From: Aldehydirespirator sp965116965
GTDB lineage: Bacteria; Actinomycetota; Acidimicrobiia; Acidimicrobiales; Aldehydirespiratoraceae
NCBI GenBank assembly: GCA_965116965.1
Contig: OZ220743.1
Span: 62,001 to 126,000, forward strand
Direction: 5' to 3'
Length of the DNA: 64,000 nt
Shown: piece after piece, positions 60,892-64,000 of the stretch
Numbering within the stretch: the stretch's first letter is position 1
Layout of the letters: each line of letters begins with the position of its first letter
Program-made: the position numbers and the translations under genes
Notes under the pieces: model-generated
Told to the model about the DNA's origin: nothing
Database searches by the model: none
The model's input: the letters and a program-made list of their open reading frames with translations, nothing else

Positions 60892-61752
60892 ATGTGGGTG
60901 ATGGGCGCACCCCGGGCGGTCCAGCCGGCAGTTCTGGCCGATTATCTGATCGAACGCGGCGACAGGGTCGTCACCACGGAGCAAGTGGCTGCGCTGCTGG
61001 GGGTGCGTGCGGAGCGGGTGACGCGCAGCTTGGCTGTGCCCCGGCGCGACAAGCGCATGCTGTCGGTCACCAAGGGGCTGTGGGCGCCGGTGAGCGCGGC
61101 GCGGCGCGCGGCGGGAACCAACCCGCCGGTGGAGTACATCGATGAGATGATGTCTCATCTGGGGCACCGCTACTGCCTGGGGTATCGCAGCGCCGCAGCC
61201 ATGTACGGGGCCGCGCACTTCGGATGGTGGGACCTGCAGGTGATCACCACCGCCCGGCTGCGCAGCCGCCGCCTGGGCGTCTGGCCGCTGGTGTTCGTGA
61301 CACGCCCCGACCTCGATCGCCTGCCCCAGCGGACCCTCGCCCGTGCGGGCGCGCCCGTGCAGGTCGCGTCGCCGGAGACGACCGTGTTCGATCTGGTCGC
61401 CCGGCCAGATCTGGCGCTGGGCCTGTCGCACACCGCGACCCTCGTCGCTGAACTGTTGACCCTCGACGCTCTCGACGGCGGCGCGCTTGTGACCGCGGCG
61501 CGTCGGCATCCCGCCGCGGTCGTGCGACGCGGCGGGATGCTCCTTGACCGGTTGCAGTCAGAGCTCGGCTGGGACATGGACAGCCCGCTGGACCTCGAGC
61601 CCCTGGCGGAACACGTCAAGGAACTGCCCCAGCGCACGGTGAGGCTCTCGGCCGGCCGGGACTCCTGCCTGCGCGTCGGCAGCGGCGCCGAAGAACGCGT
61701 CGATTCCCGCTGGGGCGTGCTCGTCGACATGGACATCGAGTACTCGCTGTGA
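60892..61752 (+). CDS. abiEi: AbiEi-family antitoxin (type IV toxin-antitoxin)
   Basis: 286 residues from the ATG at 60892 (ATG at 60901 also possible). N-terminal winged helix with VVTTEQVAALLGVRAERVTR and a KGLWAPV wing, then the AbiEi domain: GHRYCLGYRSAAAMYGAAHF, RLRRRLGVWPLVFVTRP-type strand and VASPETTVFDLVARPDL. The C-terminal half ends in the antitoxin-specific TVRLSAGRDSCLRVGSG and RWGVLVDMDIEYSL. AbiEi represses the operon and antagonises AbiEii without binding it. It overlaps abiEii by GTGA. Confidence 0.85.
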   Translation: MWVMGAPRAVQPAVLADYLIERGDRVVTTEQVAALLGVRAERVTRSLAVPRRDKRMLSVTKGLWAPVSAARRAAGTNPPVEYIDEMMSHLGHRYCLGYRSAAAMYGAAHFGWWDLQVITTARLRSRRLGVWPLVFVTRPDLDRLPQRTLARAGAPVQVASPETTVFDLVARPDLALGLSHTATLVAELLTLDALDGGALVTAARRHPAAVVRRGGMLLDRLQSELGWDMDSPLDLEPLAEHVKELPQRTVRLSAGRDSCLRVGSGAEERVDSRWGVLVDMDIEYSL

Positions 61753-62723
61753 TCCCCCGCCACGAAATCGACGCGGCGGCGCGGCAGCGCCCGGGCTGGG
61801 ACACTCAGCAAGTCGAGCAGGACATCGTGCTCACACGGCTGATGGCGGAGGTCGCCGACGACAAGTACCTGGCCGGCGCGCTCGTGCTCAAGGGAGGCAC
61901 CTGCCTGCACAAGCTGTGGCTGCCCGAGCCGTGGCGCTACAGCAAAGACCTCGATTATGCCCGCACCGAGGACACTCCCATGGGCGCGATCTTTGACGCT
62001 TTGCGCGCCGCGGGCCAGCGGGTCGGGCTAGACCCGGACAGGACGCGCGTCAACTCTGGACGGTTGGTGTCACATGTCACCTACAGGGCCACCTACGCCG
62101 ACGGCGCGACCATGAAGATCACAGTCGACATCCCCACCAGCCCGTCGGCGGTCCCGGCCCTGACGCAGACCCGCGTCCTGGCCCTCCCAGGAGGCAGCCA
62201 CGTCACATCAGTAGAGATCGTCTCGGTCACCCCCGCTGAGATGATCGCCTCCAAAGCAGCCGCCGTCTTCGGCCGCAGACAGCCCCGCGACGCATACGAC
62301 GTGTGGGCGGCCGCAACGGCGGGGCTAACCACAGCCCAGCAGGCTGCGGCGCGCTTCCAGCACTATCGAGCCCCCGTCTGGAGCCTACGCCGCGCCGTCT
62401 CGAACCTCGACGCCAAGTGGGCCGACCCGAACTACCTCGCCGAGATGAAGGCCTTCGGGGCGCAGGCGCCGGTGCCGTTCGAGCTCGACGCGTGCCGCTC
62501 CGCCGTTGACGAGTTGATGGTCGAATGCTCCTTCAACTCGCACCCTGTGGCCAACCCCGCCTCCTCAGACACAGCCAACGAGCAGCGACCGCAACGACCC
62601 GAAGACCTTGACCCAGCAGCGACGAGACCCCAGAACCCCAAACGGCCACAGATCGAAGACGCGCTCCGCAAAGGCAACAGAACACAGGCCCAGATCGCGA
62701 AGGCGCTAGTGGTCCGTCGCTGA
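61749..62723 (+). CDS. abiEii: AbiEii nucleotidyltransferase toxin
   Basis: 324 residues; GTG at 61749. The nucleotidyltransferase core is intact: LVLKGGTCLHKLW (GG-S/T), YSKDLDYART (D-x-D) and YRATYADGATMKITVDIPTS, followed by VEIVSVTPAEMIASKAAAVFGRRQPRDAYDVW. AbiEii modifies its target nucleic acid (transfer of nucleotides to tRNA 3' ends is known for relatives) and causes growth arrest. The tail RTQAQIAKALVVRR resembles the beginning of a HTH cut off by the IS3 element that starts nearby at 62712, so the last ~15 residues may be foreign. Confidence 0.85.
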   Translation: MIPRHEIDAAARQRPGWDTQQVEQDIVLTRLMAEVADDKYLAGALVLKGGTCLHKLWLPEPWRYSKDLDYARTEDTPMGAIFDALRAAGQRVGLDPDRTRVNSGRLVSHVTYRATYADGATMKITVDIPTSPSAVPALTQTRVLALPGGSHVTSVEIVSVTPAEMIASKAAAVFGRRQPRDAYDVWAAATAGLTTAQQAAARFQHYRAPVWSLRRAVSNLDAKWADPNYLAEMKAFGAQAPVPFELDACRSAVDELMVECSFNSHPVANPASSDTANEQRPQRPEDLDPAATRPQNPKRPQIEDALRKGNRTQAQIAKALVVRR

Positions 62724-62823
62724 AATGATCGGGGCGTCCGGAGCGCTCTCAAGCAGGGTCTCGGTCCTGCTGCGCTGCCCTAGCCATTTCGACGACACAG
62801 CACTAGCAGGATGAGGAGATGCC

Positions 62824-63072
62824 ATGTCTGAGACACGTAGACAGTACGACCCGGAGTTCAAGGCGAGTGCTGTGCGGATTGTCCTGGAGACTCGAAGATC
62901 GGTCGCTGAGGTGGCCCGAGAGCTGGGGATCGGTGCGGGCACGTTGGGCAATTGGGTCCGCAGGGACCGCGCTGAGCGCTCGGGCGAGCGTCTCGACGGC
63001 GACGAGCGCGTCGAGTTGGTGCGGCTGCGCCGCCGATGCGCCGAGCTCGGCGGCGGGGCCGCCGGCAGATGA
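62824..63072 (+). pseudogene. IS3-family OrfA (helix-turn-helix) remnant
   Basis: 82 residues: QYDPEFKASAVRIVLETRRS, VAEVARELGIGAGTLGNWVR and the beginning of the leucine zipper (ELVRLRRRCAELGGG). This is the InsA/OrfA DNA-binding half of IS3 transposases. The zipper is cut short and no OrfB with the DDE core follows; instead an IS1380 piece begins. So the element is broken. Confidence 0.7.
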
Positions 63073-63094
63073 GCGGGCGCCGGTTCATGACCGG

Positions 63095-63280
63095 GGGAGG
63101 CTGCTGGTGCATGCGGCGTTGATGCTCGCGGGCGGTCTGGAGGCTTGCAGCGATACTGGGCGCCTGCGGGCCCAGCCGGTGCTGTTCGGGGAGGTGGCGT
63201 CGGACTCGACGCTGTATCGCACAGTCCATGGGCTGGGCTCCGACGCGGCGGAGCGGGTCGCCGCGGCCGCGGCCGGTACG
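63095..63280 (+). pseudogene. IS1380-family transposase fragment
   Basis: In one frame: LLVHAALMLAGGLEACSDTG, RLRAQPVLFGEVASDSTLYR and TVHGLGSDAAERVAAAAAG, the N-terminal helical part of IS1380 transposases (AGG-EA-SD..LR.Q..LFG.VASD.T). Nothing before or after belongs to it. Confidence 0.6.
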
Positions 63281-63791
63281 CGACATCGAGACGGTGCTCG
63301 AGAGCACCTTCGGCCTGTCGCTCGTCGTGGTGGTGCGCTCGCACCGGCAGCTCCGCAATGTCGTCACCCGGGCACCGGACGGGTTCGGCGCTGCGCCCGA
63401 CATCCATCACTCCGATGTGATCTTCCTGAAGGCGCCGCTGACGAGCCGTCAAGCTCTGCGAGCCGTCGAGTTGCGCGACGGCGTCGACCAGGCGTGGCCC
63501 GGCACCGGGGTGCTCTACTTCTCGCGCCTCAGCGAGCGGTTGTCGCAGAGCCGGATGAGCCGGATCGCCAGCACCTCGCAATACCAGAACATGACCATCC
63601 GCAACTGGAGGACGACGACCAGGCTGCTGAGCCTCCTCGACGAGCGGAGGGCCGCTCAGGGCGCTCGGGGCAAGCAGCGTGGCAATCCGGCCGAATCAAT
63701 GATCAGCGGGGGCGCCGTGTACGGGCCCATAGCCAGCGCACCCCGCCTACGCAAGTCGCTGTCAGCGTCGCCACCAACAGCACCCACTTGA
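63276..63791 (+). pseudogene. DUF1697 protein, 5' end lost
   Basis: From ~63276: IETVLESTFGLSLVVVVRSH, RQLRNVVTRAPDGFG and DIHHSDVIFLKAPLTSRQAL, then YFSRLSERLSQSRMSRIAST and MTIRNWRTTTRLLSLLDER. The order and the closing NWRT--KLL motif are those of DUF1697 proteins. The first ~50 residues are replaced by the IS1380 piece, and the frame continues past the normal end to 63791. Confidence 0.65.
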
Positions 63792-64000
63792 CCAAGGTGA
63801 ACACCGCGGCCGGCCACGCCAGCCGGGACGGCGTGCCGTCGTGGCTCAGCGCCAGCGCCGCAATGGTGATGTTCTCCAGCGCATCGGCCAGGGCGACGGC
63901 CAGCGGCAGCACAAACAGCCGCGGCCCGCCTCGAAACAGCCGGAACAGCAGGACTGCCAACAGCAGGCCGTAGCAGGCCGGAAAGACCATGTCGATGGTA
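63703..64000 (-). CDS. Polytopic membrane protein, 5' end beyond the window
   Basis: Coding sequence is open to the right edge (TIDMVFPACYG). Segments: ACYGLLLAVLLFRLF, PRLFVLPLAVALADALENITI and FTLVKWVLLVATLTATCVGG, i.e. at least three spans with a short basic tail. The pattern is that of a common actinobacterial membrane protein of unknown function. Partial, so length and family cannot be judged. Confidence 0.65.
   Translation of the reverse strand, partial: TIDMVFPACYGLLLAVLLFRLFRGGPRLFVLPLAVALADALENITIAALALSHDGTPSRLAWPAAVFTLVKWVLLVATLTATCVGGVRWLWARTRRPR

Overview
This is a high-GC actinobacterial chromosome segment. The mycothiol ligase gene mshC next to cysS points to Actinomycetota. 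The acyl-CoA/phytanoyl-CoA gene set, form II CoxL-type gene, SLH-domain exported protein and Thr-rich exported proteins would fit Acidimicrobiia or a relative, but this is inference because no rRNA or ribosomal gene is present. No CRISPR array or rRNA was seen.

Layout. (1) 1-7.8 kb is a mobile-element zone: a truncated amino-acid-dehydrogenase-like gene, a decayed GNAT toxin-like gene behind a small partner gene, an internally deleted IS1182-type element with intact ends, three tiny ATGA-coupled ORFs, an IS1595-type transposase gene and an IS110-type element with an unusual C-terminal helix-turn-helix. (2) 7.8-35.1 kb is ordinary chromosome bounded by tRNA-Ala(TGC) and tRNA-Arg(CCT). It holds a nitrilase, a MauA/MauD/MauE-like export and redox cluster whose MauA-like protein carries three SLH domains, lipid/acyl-CoA genes, a histidine kinase, a cyclophilin, a beta-propeller protein, a CoxL-type oxidoreductase, cysS-mshC, an old-yellow-enzyme homologue, and a cobalamin salvage cluster (cobC-like, cbiZ, cobD with a poly-G frameshift). 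It is interrupted at 22.5-24.8 kb by a low-GC ATPase + DUF4435 pair that looks like a PARIS anti-phage system, bracketed by imperfect direct repeats of the 3' end of the preceding gene. (3) 35.3-50.5 kb is a lower-GC defence island: a degenerate tyrosine-recombinase-like gene overlapping a 549-residue transposase-like gene, an 18-bp perfect palindrome, an XRE-type regulator, then one co-directional operon of SNF2 helicase (+DUF3883, frameshifted), DUF1156 DNA methyltransferase, DUF499 ATPase, protein kinase and TPR protein. The first three resemble the helicase-methylase-ATPase (Hma-like) defence set. The translationally coupled kinase and TPR genes make it an extended version that may be undescribed. 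(4) 50.5-64 kb is a scrap-yard of transposase remnants (ISL3, IS3, IS1380, others), broken genes (CHAT-like protease, TIR-like protein, DUF1697, two truncated alpha/beta hydrolases) and intact toxin-antitoxin modules: a HicA-like pair and an AbiEi-AbiEii pair.

The genes in the defence island and the PARIS-like island are tightly packed on one strand with 1-8 base overlaps, indicating co-transcription. Many housekeeping neighbours also use ATGA/GTGA stop-start overlaps. Functional assignments are from motif recognition by eye; no database search was possible.
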